From the NCBI GenBank assembly GCA_030263455.1, contig SZOZ01000012.1, positions 1 to 64,000 of the forward strand: DNA of 64,000 bases. The letters are read 5' to 3'. Position numbers and translations under genes: made by a program. The notes beneath the pieces are model-generated. The model ran no database searches, was not told the DNA's origin, and saw only the letters and a list, made by a program, of their open reading frames with translations. Shown one piece after another: positions 30,405-38,186 of the stretch. How positions within the stretch are numbered: position 1 is the stretch's first letter; each line of letters starts with the position of its first letter. This DNA is from Synechococcales cyanobacterium CNB. GTDB lineage: Bacteria > Planctomycetota > Phycisphaerae > Phycisphaerales > UBA1924.

Positions 30405-31345
30405 TGAGTAGAGAATCTTGGCTGAACGTGGCTGCGGGAGCCCTCGCCGCCGCTCTGGTGAACTCCGCGTGCGGCCAGGAGGAACCCGGCAAGGTTTCTC
30501 CTTTGTTACTCCGCGAGTTCGCGGCGGTTGTCGAGCAAGCCCTGCCGAATCGCGGAAGCGTGATCGCTGTGTACGAGCCAACCTCCCAAACAGTCTACGG
30601 CCGGACTACGGTCGGCTTTGACGCCCAATCTCGCGCGTGGTTCTTTGCGTCCTGGAAATCCGTAATCGGACGGGATCCGAGTGGCAAGTCGTATAGAAGT
30701 CAGGGGGAATCGCCACAGTTGGTCGATTGGGCTTCAGGGGAGAGCCTCGGCGGACTCGGTATCGCCGACTACATTCCGATCGGGTACCTCGACTTTCTGC
30801 GAGCAAACCCTCAGGCCATCACCTCGCTTGAGCGGACGTCCAGCGGCGCCTGGCTGGTGTGGTACTCGCAGCCCGGGCTCGAGAGCCTCGCGCCGAGCGG
30901 CGTCGAGATCGACCCGACAGGCACGCCTGTACGACGCTGGCGAGAAGACCCGAAGGATCGGCGCGAATCCGAGTTCCTGTACTCGCCCGAGAGTCCGCCG
31001 GGGTTCCCGCTGGCGATGTCGTGGGGGTCGGAGACGCAGAGTGTGCCCCGCCCCGTCCTCACGCACGTCGAGTTCCACGCCAACGGGAATCCAGCATTGT
31101 TCGAGCGGTCCGCCGTTGAGAGCACAGCGATCGACAACCGCGTGATCGTTGAGACGAAACGACAGGCAATCGCGGCCGGCTTCACCCGCAACGAGGACGG
31201 GACGTGGAACCCGCCCGATCAGACCAAGGTCAAGCCCTACTCGGGCGACGACCTGCGCGCGTACCGCTGGCCGCTGGTGCTGGCGGGAGTGACGCTCGTG
31301 GTTCTCGCGGGTTTCGAGATCGTCCGTCGCCGCAAGGGCGTGTGA
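30404..31345 (+). CDS. Envelope protein with C-terminal membrane anchor
   Basis: This 313-residue protein is not recognised. The N-terminus is an exported-type hydrophobic stretch (VAAGALAAALVNSACGQ) with a poor lipobox-like end. The middle is globular with Trp/Tyr-rich sequence and an internal SRAWFFASWKSVIG region. One transmembrane helix near the C-terminus (WPLVLAGVTLVVLAGFEIV) is followed by a basic RRRKG tail. The bulk should therefore lie in the periplasm. The start ATG shares bases with the previous gene's stop. It is flanked by the cysteine-rich and MauE-like genes, so it may present or bind the cysteine-rich protein; this is inference. Confidence 0.75.
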   Translation: MSRESWLNVAAGALAAALVNSACGQEEPGKVSPLLLREFAAVVEQALPNRGSVIAVYEPTSQTVYGRTTVGFDAQSRAWFFASWKSVIGRDPSGKSYRSQGESPQLVDWASGESLGGLGIADYIPIGYLDFLRANPQAITSLERTSSGAWLVWYSQPGLESLAPSGVEIDPTGTPVRRWREDPKDRRESEFLYSPESPPGFPLAMSWGSETQSVPRPVLTHVEFHANGNPALFERSAVESTAIDNRVIVETKRQAIAAGFTRNEDGTWNPPDQTKVKPYSGDDLRAYRWPLVLAGVTLVVLAGFEIVRRRKGV

Positions 31346-31357
31346 GGGGCCGACGCC

Positions 31358-31846
31358 GTGACCGATTTTTCTCGCGTGCGCAAGACGGTGGCCGCTCTGC
31401 TGGTGGCAGCCGGGGCGGTCATCTTTCTCGTCTCGGGCTTCCGGCACTTCGCCGAACTGCGGCATTTCTCCGACCTGCTGCTCAAGCACGACCTGATCCC
31501 CGAGTCGCTGGCCGGAGCGGCGGCGTGGGGCGTGTCGGGCGCGGAGATCGTCGTCGGAGTCGTCGCGGCATGGTGCCTCGTGACCGATCGCGGCAGGCGG
31601 ATCGCTCTCGGTGCGCTCGCCGTCGCGGTGCTCATGGGGGCCATGTCGCTCTACGCTACCTCGCTCGTGTTCTGGCCGCCCCCCGTGCCCGTGCCCTGCG
31701 GGTGCGGGATCGGGGCAGCCCTGCCAGTCGAAGACTGGACGCCGATCGCCATGCGCAACGGCCTGCTGACGGCGGTGATGGCCGCGGCGGCCTTCGTGGC
31801 CAACCTCCGGCCTCGCGACCCGATCGCCAAGCCCCGCTCGGCGTGA
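31358..31846 (+). CDS. MauE/DoxX-like redox-associated membrane protein
   Basis: This 162-residue protein has four hydrophobic helices and the motif VPVPCGCGIGAAL after helix three, resembling the conserved Cys-X-Cys motif of MauE-type proteins. MauE is needed in methylamine-utilising bacteria for formation of the disulfide-rich small subunit of methylamine dehydrogenase. Here it follows a gene for an exported protein with 12 cysteines, two genes away in the same operon (12-bp gap from the previous gene), so a role in disulfide formation or electron transfer is attractive. The GTG start at 31358 has GAGGGG upstream. The assignment rests on topology and the PCGC motif. Confidence 0.65.
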   Translation: MTDFSRVRKTVAALLVAAGAVIFLVSGFRHFAELRHFSDLLLKHDLIPESLAGAAAWGVSGAEIVVGVVAAWCLVTDRGRRIALGALAVAVLMGAMSLYATSLVFWPPPVPVPCGCGIGAALPVEDWTPIAMRNGLLTAVMAAAAFVANLRPRDPIAKPRSA

Positions 31847-31877
31847 CCCCTCAGGCCGATCATTCAACGCATCGCCG

Positions 31878-32579
31878 TCAGTTCATCTCGAAATACCGCG
31901 GCGCGATCAGGCGCAGCACGCCTTCGCTCAGAAAGTCCGTGGCACCCCAGCCGATGGCCCAGAGCACACCACCGCCGTAGAAGAAAACCATCGCGAAGAG
32001 AATCAGCCCGACGACAGTTGCATTGTCGCGTGAGATAAGCCGCTCGTAGGGGGCATACACGCTTGCGAGCATCCGCGATCCGTCGAGCGGCGGAATGGGC
32101 AGCAGGTTGAGCACGACAAGCGCCGCGTTCAACGCGCAGCCGAGCGAAAGAAACGACTGTACATTGCCGTACAGCGTGATCGATCTGATCGAGACGTGGT
32201 CGCTCGCCCACCCGCCCGCGAGAGCGATCCATAGCCCGAGCGCGAGGCCGCACACCAGCGACAGGCCGACGTTCATCGCCGGTCCCGCGGCGGAGACGAT
32301 CAGGTCGTCGTATCGCCCGCGGAAGCGGCTCGGGTTCACGGGCATCGCGCCCCAGGCGATCCCGAACAGGAAGAACGCGATCAGGCCCGGCGTCCCGATG
32401 TGGACGGTCGGGTTCCACGTCATGTGTCCGAGTTCGATGGGTGTGCGATCGCCGCAACGGATCGCCGCCCACCCGTGCCCAAGTTCGTGCAGCGTGATCG
32501 AGAAGATGAGCCAGAAAACCCACGAGACAAGGTAGACGGGGCTGTGCTGCCAAGCGTCGGCGAGCCACCATCCGTCCAT
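31878..32579 (-). CDS. M50 site-2-protease-type zinc metallopeptidase
   Basis: This 233-residue membrane protease has the zinc site ITLHELGHGWAAIRCGD near residue 28 and the second metal motif LNLLPIPPLDGSRML near residue 160, with about six hydrophobic helices between and around them. It resembles short M50B-type rhomboid-independent proteases without PDZ domains (FtsH-independent, often called 'site-2 protease family'). The target is unknown. Candidate substrates encoded nearby are the membrane regulators of the two sigma cassettes, but no direct evidence links them. ATG 32579 follows AAGGAT. It converges on the MauE-like gene and lies just after rplT. Confidence 0.9.
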   Translation of the reverse strand: MDGWWLADAWQHSPVYLVSWVFWLIFSITLHELGHGWAAIRCGDRTPIELGHMTWNPTVHIGTPGLIAFFLFGIAWGAMPVNPSRFRGRYDDLIVSAAGPAMNVGLSLVCGLALGLWIALAGGWASDHVSIRSITLYGNVQSFLSLGCALNAALVVLNLLPIPPLDGSRMLASVYAPYERLISRDNATVVGLILFAMVFFYGGGVLWAIGWGATDFLSEGVLRLIAPRYFEMN

Positions 32580-32621
32580 GCCACATCCTTCCCGAGCGAG
32601 GGCCGGCCCGCCGTCTTCGGT

Positions 32622-32996
32622 TCAGGCGTTGGCCGGCTGCGCCCGCGTGGCCTTCTCGGCGGTCTGGACGAGTCCGTCGAAGGCCTTCGGTTCGTCGATC
32701 GCGAGTTGGCTGAGCATCTTGCGGTTGAGCGTGATGCCCGCGAGACGCAGGCCGTTCATGAACCGGCTGTAGCGCGTACCTCGCATCCGGCAGGCCGCGG
32801 TGATGCGCGTGATCCAGAGCGAGCGCAGGTCGCGCTTGCGGGCGCGTCGGTCGCGGTAGGCGTACACGCCCGCACGACGGACAGCGTCGCGCGCCAGGTA
32901 GAAGTGGTTCTTGCGCGTGCCGTAGTACCCCCGCGCCTGGCGGAAGATGCGCTTGCGTGCGCGGTTGCGGGCTGCGCCCTTGGTTGCGCGTGGCAT
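32622..32996 (-). CDS. rplT: 50S ribosomal protein L20
   Basis: L20 binds 23S rRNA early in 50S assembly and represses its own operon in many bacteria. The 124-residue sequence is diagnostic: MPRATKGAARNRARKRIFRQ, ARGYYGTRKNHFYLARDAVR, RDRRARKRDLRSLWITRI, and RYSRFMNGLRLAGITLNRKM. The C-terminal tail after the usual end adds only a few residues. It is transcribed from the same strand as rpmI, 99 bp downstream, the conserved order. The leader was not examined for an autoregulatory fold. Confidence 0.98.
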   Translation of the reverse strand: MPRATKGAARNRARKRIFRQARGYYGTRKNHFYLARDAVRRAGVYAYRDRRARKRDLRSLWITRITAACRMRGTRYSRFMNGLRLAGITLNRKMLSQLAIDEPKAFDGLVQTAEKATRAQPANA

Positions 32997-33095
32997 CGGT
33001 CGTCTCCTTCGCGTCCGACGGGGCAGCCGACGGCGGCTGGCTTCGGCCCGGCGGGCATCGTCTCCGGGGCGTTCATCGCCCCGCGGTTCGCTTCA

Positions 33096-33392
33096 TCATT
33101 CCCTCGAGGCGGCTGCGGCCTCGGCCTGCGCGGCCGCTCGCTGCTCGGGCGAGGGAGAACGCCGGATCGCGCTGCGGGGCTGGTTGCGCCCGCGCAGTCG
33201 GCGGAAGAGCAGTTTCTCAAGCCGCTTGGCGTCGGGTCCGGCCATGTAGCGGTCCTTGCGGAGCTGGCGGAGCCGCTTGCCGCTCTTGCCCGACGAGAGG
33301 TGCTTGTGGTAGGCGGAGCGGTGGCGGGCTTTGCCCGTCTTCGAAATCCTGATCCGCTTCAGCAGGCCCTTGTGGCTCTTGTTCTTCGGCAT
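33096..33392 (-). CDS. rpmI: 50S ribosomal protein L35, C-terminally extended
   Basis: The first ~66 residues are a normal L35: MPKNKSHKGLLKRI, SKTGKARHRSAYHKHLSSGK and RLRQLRKDRYMAGPD. The family normally ends near residue 65, but this one continues to residue 98 with RNQPRSAIRRSPSPEQRAAA and an alanine-rich tail. ATG 33392 was chosen because it gives the canonical MPKNK start; an in-frame ATG five codons earlier is unlikely. infC, which often precedes rpmI, is absent; the upstream neighbour is an anti-sigma-like gene. The extension is probably a surface tail on the ribosome. Confidence 0.93.
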   Translation of the reverse strand: MPKNKSHKGLLKRIRISKTGKARHRSAYHKHLSSGKSGKRLRQLRKDRYMAGPDAKRLEKLLFRRLRGRNQPRSAIRRSPSPEQRAAAQAEAAAASRE

Positions 33393-33528
33393 GGGACCGC
33401 GCTCCAACCCTTGCCCGGCTCTCCGGGGGCGGGAAGGCTAGGCCGAGCGCTCTGGAACAGCAAGTTTCGCGGCGGGCCGAGCGCAGCAGGCCCCGAGTAT
33501 GAGAGACGAGGCACCACCGGCCCCGTCA

Positions 33529-34716
33529 TCAGGGTCCGACGAACGCATCATCAGGACCGTCCGGCAGTTCCCGGCCGGTCAGTCGGCCGCCGGACAACTG
33601 GTGCAGCACCCGTTCCAGCGACCTCGGGAACCAGATGTTGTCGCCGTTGGGAAGGACTGGGCTGGCGTGCCATTCGACCCCCCCATCGTTGAACAGGAGG
33701 TGCTGGCCCCTCCCGCCGTGGTTCGGCGTCGAGGCCACCGGGTTCGGTCGCTCACCCCTGACAGCCCGCTGCACGACCGGAGAGCGATCCGCCATCACAA
33801 GGACGCGGGTCGAATCGCCCCAGCGCGGCGCCTGCGGCACGGAGATGACGCGGTAGGAGTACGACACCTCGTCGAGGGTCCGCCAGTCGCGGTCTTCCGG
33901 ACTGGCAGGCACGGTTGCTGCGTTCGGATTGCCGGGGCAGGCCAGGCTTGCGAGCGAGATGTACTTTTCGCGGGCGAGTGTGTAGAGATTGGCGGAGTTG
34001 GAGCGGTCGGGGCCTTTGCCGACGTTCCACCACGTGCCCCCGCCGTAGGAGGCCGTGACCATGGGCAGGGCGTTCTGATTCAGGCTGGCGTAGCCGCTCA
34101 TGGCGTTGGCAGCGCCGTGAAGGTTGGCAGCGCAGGCGATGCGCCGGGCCTGATCGCGAACAGAGGAGAGAATGGGCCAGACGACCGAAGCACCGATCAG
34201 CAGCACTGCGGCGACAGAAACCAGGTCGGCGAAACGGACCCGCCGCCCCGCTGCCCTTTCAAAGACGAGGCTTTCGGAGTCACGATCAATCGACGCCTGC
34301 ACGAGCGCAAGTGTGCGATCGACGAGGGAGTCGCGGTCGCCTGGGTCGCACTCGCACACGGCCCCCGCAAGCGCACCGTGGCGTTCGGCCCGCGCTCGCA
34401 GTGCCTCGGGCACGCTTGCGGCGTGGCCGCCGGACTCCAGCCAGGCGTCGAGAGCAGCCGCGTCTTCGGCGCACAGGCTCGGTTCGAGGCCGAGTGCACC
34501 GGCGAACGCCAGATCGACGAGCCTGCCGGATCGTCCGATCGGCGCATTGTTCAACAAGCCGAGGAGCGAGGCGATTCGTTGGGCGCGCGCCCGGTGCGGT
34601 TCGGTGACAGAACCCGGGTCAAATCCCGCTGCGACCAGCGCGTCGAGCGCAGCGGCATCGGCCGCGCTCAATGCCGGTGCGTGTTCGCCCATGGCCGATG
34701 GGGTTCGTGTGTCCAT
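33529..34716 (-). CDS. Sigma-cassette membrane protein with pilin-like periplasmic domain (anti-sigma candidate)
   Basis: This 395-residue protein overlaps the stop of the sigma gene by one base (TGATG), a classic anti-sigma position. The N-terminal ~165 residues are Ala/Leu-rich helices with no recognised zinc site. One membrane helix (LVSVAAVLLIGASVVWPIL) is followed by SSVRDQARRIACAANLHGAA, which closely resembles the post-helix region of planctomycete pseudopilins. The C-terminus has HGGRGQHLLFNDGGVEW, their DG motif. There is no GFTLIE prepilin site, so it is not cleaved like a pilin. I infer a membrane-bound regulator sensing through a pilin-like domain. Confidence 0.75.
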   Translation of the reverse strand: MDTRTPSAMGEHAPALSAADAAALDALVAAGFDPGSVTEPHRARAQRIASLLGLLNNAPIGRSGRLVDLAFAGALGLEPSLCAEDAAALDAWLESGGHAASVPEALRARAERHGALAGAVCECDPGDRDSLVDRTLALVQASIDRDSESLVFERAAGRRVRFADLVSVAAVLLIGASVVWPILSSVRDQARRIACAANLHGAANAMSGYASLNQNALPMVTASYGGGTWWNVGKGPDRSNSANLYTLAREKYISLASLACPGNPNAATVPASPEDRDWRTLDEVSYSYRVISVPQAPRWGDSTRVLVMADRSPVVQRAVRGERPNPVASTPNHGGRGQHLLFNDGGVEWHASPVLPNGDNIWFPRSLERVLHQLSGGRLTGRELPDGPDDAFVGP

Positions 34717-35324
34717 CACCGATCGTCCCCGTTCTGCGAGGCCTTCCACTTCCGGGCGAACGCCGCGACCGCCGCGTGCAGGCGGGACTTCACCGTCCCG
34801 AGCGGGATGCCGAGATCCTCGGCGATCTGGGCGTAGCTGAGCCGCTGGAAGTAGGCCAAGAGCAGAATCTCCCGCAGCGGCAGGGGCAGTTCGTCCAACG
34901 CACGCTGCACCAGCCTGTCGCGTTCGCTCGCGTCTGCGGCGGCGTCCGGAGCGGGCACGTCGATCTCCATCAGATCGACGAACTGAACCCCCCCGTGCTC
35001 GTCGCCGCCCCCCGCCCTTCCGACGGGGGCCGACAGTTCCATCTCCTGCCGGCGTCCCTTCCTACGCAGGTGGTCACGGGCCTTGTTCGCCGCGATCGTG
35101 AATAACCAGGGACGGAAACGACGCTCGACGTCGAAGGAGTCGGCGGAGAGGTGAATCTGGAGAAAGGTCTCCTGGAAAACGTCGTCCGCCGCGGCCCGAT
35201 CGCCGGTCAGGCGGACCAGAAAACGCAGCAGGTCGTCGTGGTGGCGTTCGATCAGGGTCCGAAAGGCGTCCGACTCGCCCGAGCGATACGCCTCCAGCAG
35301 TTGCTCATCGCTCCTCGGGTCCAA
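34716..35324 (-). CDS. ECF-type RNA polymerase sigma factor
   Basis: This 202-residue ECF sigma factor has region 2 (LIERHHDDLLRFLVRLTGD, VFQETFLQIHL, RPWLFTIAANKARDHLRRK) and region 4 (LPLPLREILLLAYFQRLSYA, IAEDLGIPLGTVKSRLHAAV). An acidic, Gly-rich linker of about 50 residues joins them. It should direct polymerase to a dedicated set of promoters, controlled by the overlapping membrane protein downstream. The ATG at 35324 gives the usual N-terminus (SDEQLLEAYRSGESDAF). Targets are unknown. Confidence 0.93.
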   Translation of the reverse strand: MDPRSDEQLLEAYRSGESDAFRTLIERHHDDLLRFLVRLTGDRAAADDVFQETFLQIHLSADSFDVERRFRPWLFTIAANKARDHLRRKGRRQEMELSAPVGRAGGGDEHGGVQFVDLMEIDVPAPDAAADASERDRLVQRALDELPLPLREILLLAYFQRLSYAQIAEDLGIPLGTVKSRLHAAVAAFARKWKASQNGDDR

Positions 35325-35465
35325 TCCGGATTCGCTCCCGGTGGTTCACCCTCTTCCCCTGCCCACCCGGCCGTCTCCGAACCGCGAGGCCGCATCGGAT
35401 GACCACGGGGAGTCTACGACAGGATGGCTGTGCCTGATCGCCCGCCCCAGACCCCACAGCACCCC

Positions 35466-35774
35466 CTACACGGCCTCCCCCACCGTCCGAACGAATCGGA
35501 CCCCGGTTTCCGGGCCGAACCGCTTGGCTCCGTCAGCCCGCAGCGCGGGGGCGTGGTAAGCGAGATAATCATCGAAGGCCTCCCGCGTCGGGAAGACATA
35601 CCGGGTCTCGACCCGAATCGGATCGGGTGGGTCCGTGACCCGAACAATCATCGCGCTGTGTGCCCCGGCCGCGACAACGGCGTCGATATGCCCGTCCCTG
35701 AGCCAATCGACGTAGCGTTCGGCGGTCGGCCGGTCCGGGAGTGTCGCGGTAACGGTGTACACAATGGCGGACAT
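35466..35774 (-). CDS. DUF4286 family protein
   Basis: This 102-residue protein has the look of the DUF4286 family, with IVYTVTATLPDRPTAERYVD at the N-terminus and paired beta strands. It resembles an EthD-like ferredoxin-fold domain (a dimeric alpha/beta-barrel). No catalytic residues are known for this group. The gene is divergent from the second sigma gene, whose possible upstream starts overlap it. The function is unknown. Confidence 0.7.
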   Translation of the reverse strand: MSAIVYTVTATLPDRPTAERYVDWLRDGHIDAVVAAGAHSAMIVRVTDPPDPIRVETRYVFPTREAFDDYLAYHAPALRADGAKRFGPETGVRFVRTVGEAV

Positions 35775-35853
35775 CCCCCCAGCCTACCCCTCCAGTCGGC
35801 CAGCCGCCGGGAACCGGGCAATCCTCACCGGACTGGGGCGTTCTGCGGACGGC

Positions 35854-36480
35854 ATGCCTCCCGCCATGGAGCGAACGGACCCGGCGCCGGGTATCGCCCC
35901 TGACGACGGGCGGCTGGCCGAGGTTCTGGACGCGGCATCGCGCGGCGATGCGGACGCCTGGCGCGAGATCGTGGACCTGTACGCCAGGCGGGTCTTCGCC
36001 CTGGTCCACAGCCGGTGTCGGCGTCCCGACCTGGCCGAGGAGGTCACGCAGTCCGTGTTTGTTACAGTCGCCAGCAAACTCTCACGGGGGGGGTACACGG
36101 AGCGGGGCCGCTTCGAATCGTGGCTCTTCCGAGTGGCCGTGAACCGGGCGCGAGACGAGATGCGCCGGATCGCACGTCAGGCGACGCCGGCCGATCCGGC
36201 GACGGTCGCGGCGGCCGTGGATCGAGCCGCGGAGAACCGGGGCCGCACGAGCGAGGAGACCTCGCTCACCGCGCTGCGGGAGGCGATGTCGAGCCTGTCC
36301 GACGCCGACCGGGAAGTGGTCGAGCTGCGGCACCACGGCGGGCTGAGTTTCCGCCAGATCGCGGACCTGCTGGGCGAACCGATGGGCACGCTCCTGGCCC
36401 GCCACCACCGCGCGCTGCGCAAACTGCGGTCGATGATCGAAGATGCCGAACGTACAGGTGATGCGGAGACGACGCGATGA
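35854..36480 (+). CDS. ECF-type RNA polymerase sigma factor (second cassette)
   Basis: A second ECF sigma factor. Region 2 is visible as DAWREIVDLYARRVFALVHS, LAEEVTQSVFVTVASKL and RFESWLFRVAVNRARDEMRR. Region 4 is ALREAMSSLSDADREVVELR and FRQIADLLGEPMGTLLARHH, ending in LRKLRSMIEDAE. From ATG 35854 it has 208 residues; an in-frame ATG at 35755 would overlap the divergent gene and add 33 residues without sigma character, and ATG 35866 is also possible. It is immediately followed by an overlapping membrane-protein gene (ATGA), then an exported protein. Confidence 0.9.
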   Translation: MPPAMERTDPAPGIAPDDGRLAEVLDAASRGDADAWREIVDLYARRVFALVHSRCRRPDLAEEVTQSVFVTVASKLSRGGYTERGRFESWLFRVAVNRARDEMRRIARQATPADPATVAAAVDRAAENRGRTSEETSLTALREAMSSLSDADREVVELRHHGGLSFRQIADLLGEPMGTLLARHHRALRKLRSMIEDAERTGDAETTR

Positions 36481-36896
36481 ACGCACAGCTCAACGACGAG
36501 TTCGACCGGATCAACACAGCGCTCGACCGGCTCGCCGCGTCGGATCGCGAGGCCGCTCCCACCTCGCTCGAATCGAACGTGTACCGCGCTTCGCACGCCT
36601 TCCTGCGCTCAGGCGGCACATCGCGCCCGCGGATCGGGTGGGGGCTGGGACTTCGGCTCGCCGCGGCGGCAGTGCTGCTGGCGGGGACGATCGGCATCAT
36701 CTCGACGCTGAACCGGGGCGGACCTTCCCCGGCGCCGACGGCGAACGTGACGGCTGCGGCGCTCGAGACGTGGCTCGCCTTGGATGACCTCTTCGACGAC
36801 GGCTTCGGCACACGCCTCGGCGTCGTTTCGACGGACGCCGACCGGCTCTCGCAACCGGACACGGACGACTGGGACGACCTGGAGGATTCGCTGTGA
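36477..36896 (+). CDS. Short membrane protein coupled to the sigma factor
   Basis: This 139-residue protein starts inside the sigma gene's stop (ATGA) and is a candidate anti-sigma factor. About 55 soluble N-terminal residues (RINTALDRLAASDREAAPTS) precede one membrane helix (LGLRLAAAAVLLAGTIGIIS). An Asp-rich tail follows (LDDLFDDGFGT, DTDDWDDLED). No zinc-binding HXXXCXXC motif is present. The ATG is fixed by the overlap, and the stop overlaps the GTG of the next gene. Sequence alone does not prove anti-sigma activity. Confidence 0.75.
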   Translation: MNAQLNDEFDRINTALDRLAASDREAAPTSLESNVYRASHAFLRSGGTSRPRIGWGLGLRLAAAAVLLAGTIGIISTLNRGGPSPAPTANVTAAALETWLALDDLFDDGFGTRLGVVSTDADRLSQPDTDDWDDLEDSL

Positions 36897-37714
36897 CTCG
36901 ATACCACGCCATGGCGATGATTGCCGCGATAGCGGGGCTTTCGCTCCCCTCGGCCGCACAGCCCGAGCGCCCGCCGCGCGAAGACCGCCCCGCGCTGCGC
37001 CAGCCTGACCGCGAGGGAATGCGCGAGCGCATCCAGCGGCGACTGGACGAGACCCGGCAGTTGGAGCAGCGACTGATCGCCGCGCTCGACGCGCTGGACC
37101 GTGGCGAGGTGCCGCCGCCGATCGCCGAGCCGGGCGTGCCGATGCGGGGGGAGTGGCCGCGTGGACGCCCGTTCGAGCAGGAGCCGCTGGCGGGCGACAT
37201 CCCCCCCCCGGCAACCGACGAAGAGGTCATGGCGTTTCTCGATTCGGCCGTGCCGCCGATCGCACGGCGGCTGCGCGAGGTGCACGATTCCGAGCCTTGG
37301 CTCGTCGAGCGGACGGTGCGCCGCCTGGCCGGTCGCGTGGCGGAGATCCGCGTGGCCCGCGAGCACGACCCAGCGTTGGCGGACCTCATGGTCGCGGAGA
37401 CCCGGAGCGGCCTGCTCGTGGCCGATGCGCTGCGTGACGTTCACCGGGCCGTGCTGGGCGGGGGCGACGAGGCCGCGCTCCGGGCCGCGTCCGCGTCGTT
37501 GCGGGGCGCGCTCGAGGCCCAGTTCGATGCCCGCATCAAGCGGCGCGAGCACGAGATTGTTTCCTTGAGCCGGCGCATCGAAGAACTGCGAGCGGAGCTC
37601 ACCCGGCAGCACGCCGAGCGCGAAGCGTTCATCGACCGCGCCGTCGAGCAGGCTGTCGAGCGTGCGAAGCGCTCGCCTGAGCGGCCGAACGAGCCTCGCG
37701 GCGGGCGCCGCTGA
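36893..37714 (+). CDS. Exported coiled-coil protein, third gene of the sigma cassette
   Basis: This 273-residue protein starts at GTG 36893, overlapping the preceding stop. A signal-type N-terminus (YHAMAMIAAIAGLSLPSAAQ) is followed by Arg/Glu-rich helices with coiled-coil pattern (REGMRERIQRRLDETRQLEQ) and a second coiled-coil near the end (SRRIEELRAELTRQHAERE). It resembles in broad layout the CpxP/Spy-like periplasmic helical sensors, but I see no diagnostic motif. Its position suggests it is a target or sensor for the cassette sigma factor. Confidence 0.75.
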   Translation: MTRYHAMAMIAAIAGLSLPSAAQPERPPREDRPALRQPDREGMRERIQRRLDETRQLEQRLIAALDALDRGEVPPPIAEPGVPMRGEWPRGRPFEQEPLAGDIPPPATDEEVMAFLDSAVPPIARRLREVHDSEPWLVERTVRRLAGRVAEIRVAREHDPALADLMVAETRSGLLVADALRDVHRAVLGGGDEAALRAASASLRGALEAQFDARIKRREHEIVSLSRRIEELRAELTRQHAEREAFIDRAVEQAVERAKRSPERPNEPRGGRR

Positions 37715-37722
37715 ACCAAACG

Positions 37723-38118
37723 TCAGGAAACGACCGAACCGGGCGCAACCTCCGCCGACGGCGACAGCACCACGACACGGCGTGAATCACCCTCGCCCGG
37801 CTCGCTGGCCGCCAGCAGCATCCCGCGCGATTCCTCGCCGCGGATGGTCCGGGGCGCGAGGTTCGCGACGATCACGATGCACCGGCCGACAAGTTCCTCC
37901 GGCTTGTAGTGCTCGCGAACTCCGGCGCAGATCTGCCGCGTCGTCCCGGAGCCGTCATCGACCCGGAGTTTGAGGAGGCGATCCGCGTTCGGGTGCGGCT
38001 CGGCCTCGATGACGCGCGCGACGCGCAAGTCAAGACGCGCGAAATCTTCGAAGGTGATGGTCGGCTTCGCCGGCGAGGCCTGCGTCAAGCCGGTTGAAGG
38101 CGCGGTCGAGTCGGACAT
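37723..38118 (-). CDS. Stand-alone tRNA-binding domain protein (CsaA/Trbp111-like)
   Basis: This 131-residue protein is a free-standing version of the C-terminal tRNA-binding domain of methionyl-tRNA synthetase (OB fold). ITFEDFARLDLRVARVIEAE, HPNADRLLKLRVDDGSG and RQICAGVREHY are characteristic, as are VIVANLAPRTIRGEESRGM and LAASE. Such proteins bind tRNA or act as CsaA-like secretion helpers. ATG 38118 has GGAGAT upstream. It is convergent with the preceding coiled-coil gene. I see no synthetase gene nearby. Confidence 0.9.
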   Translation of the reverse strand: MSDSTAPSTGLTQASPAKPTITFEDFARLDLRVARVIEAEPHPNADRLLKLRVDDGSGTTRQICAGVREHYKPEELVGRCIVIVANLAPRTIRGEESRGMLLAASEPGEGDSRRVVVLSPSAEVAPGSVVS

Positions 38119-38186
38119 CGGGTATCTCCGTTTGCGATCGGGGATCGTGCAACCCAGGCTGAAACGAGTGTAGCCCGGGGAAAGCG

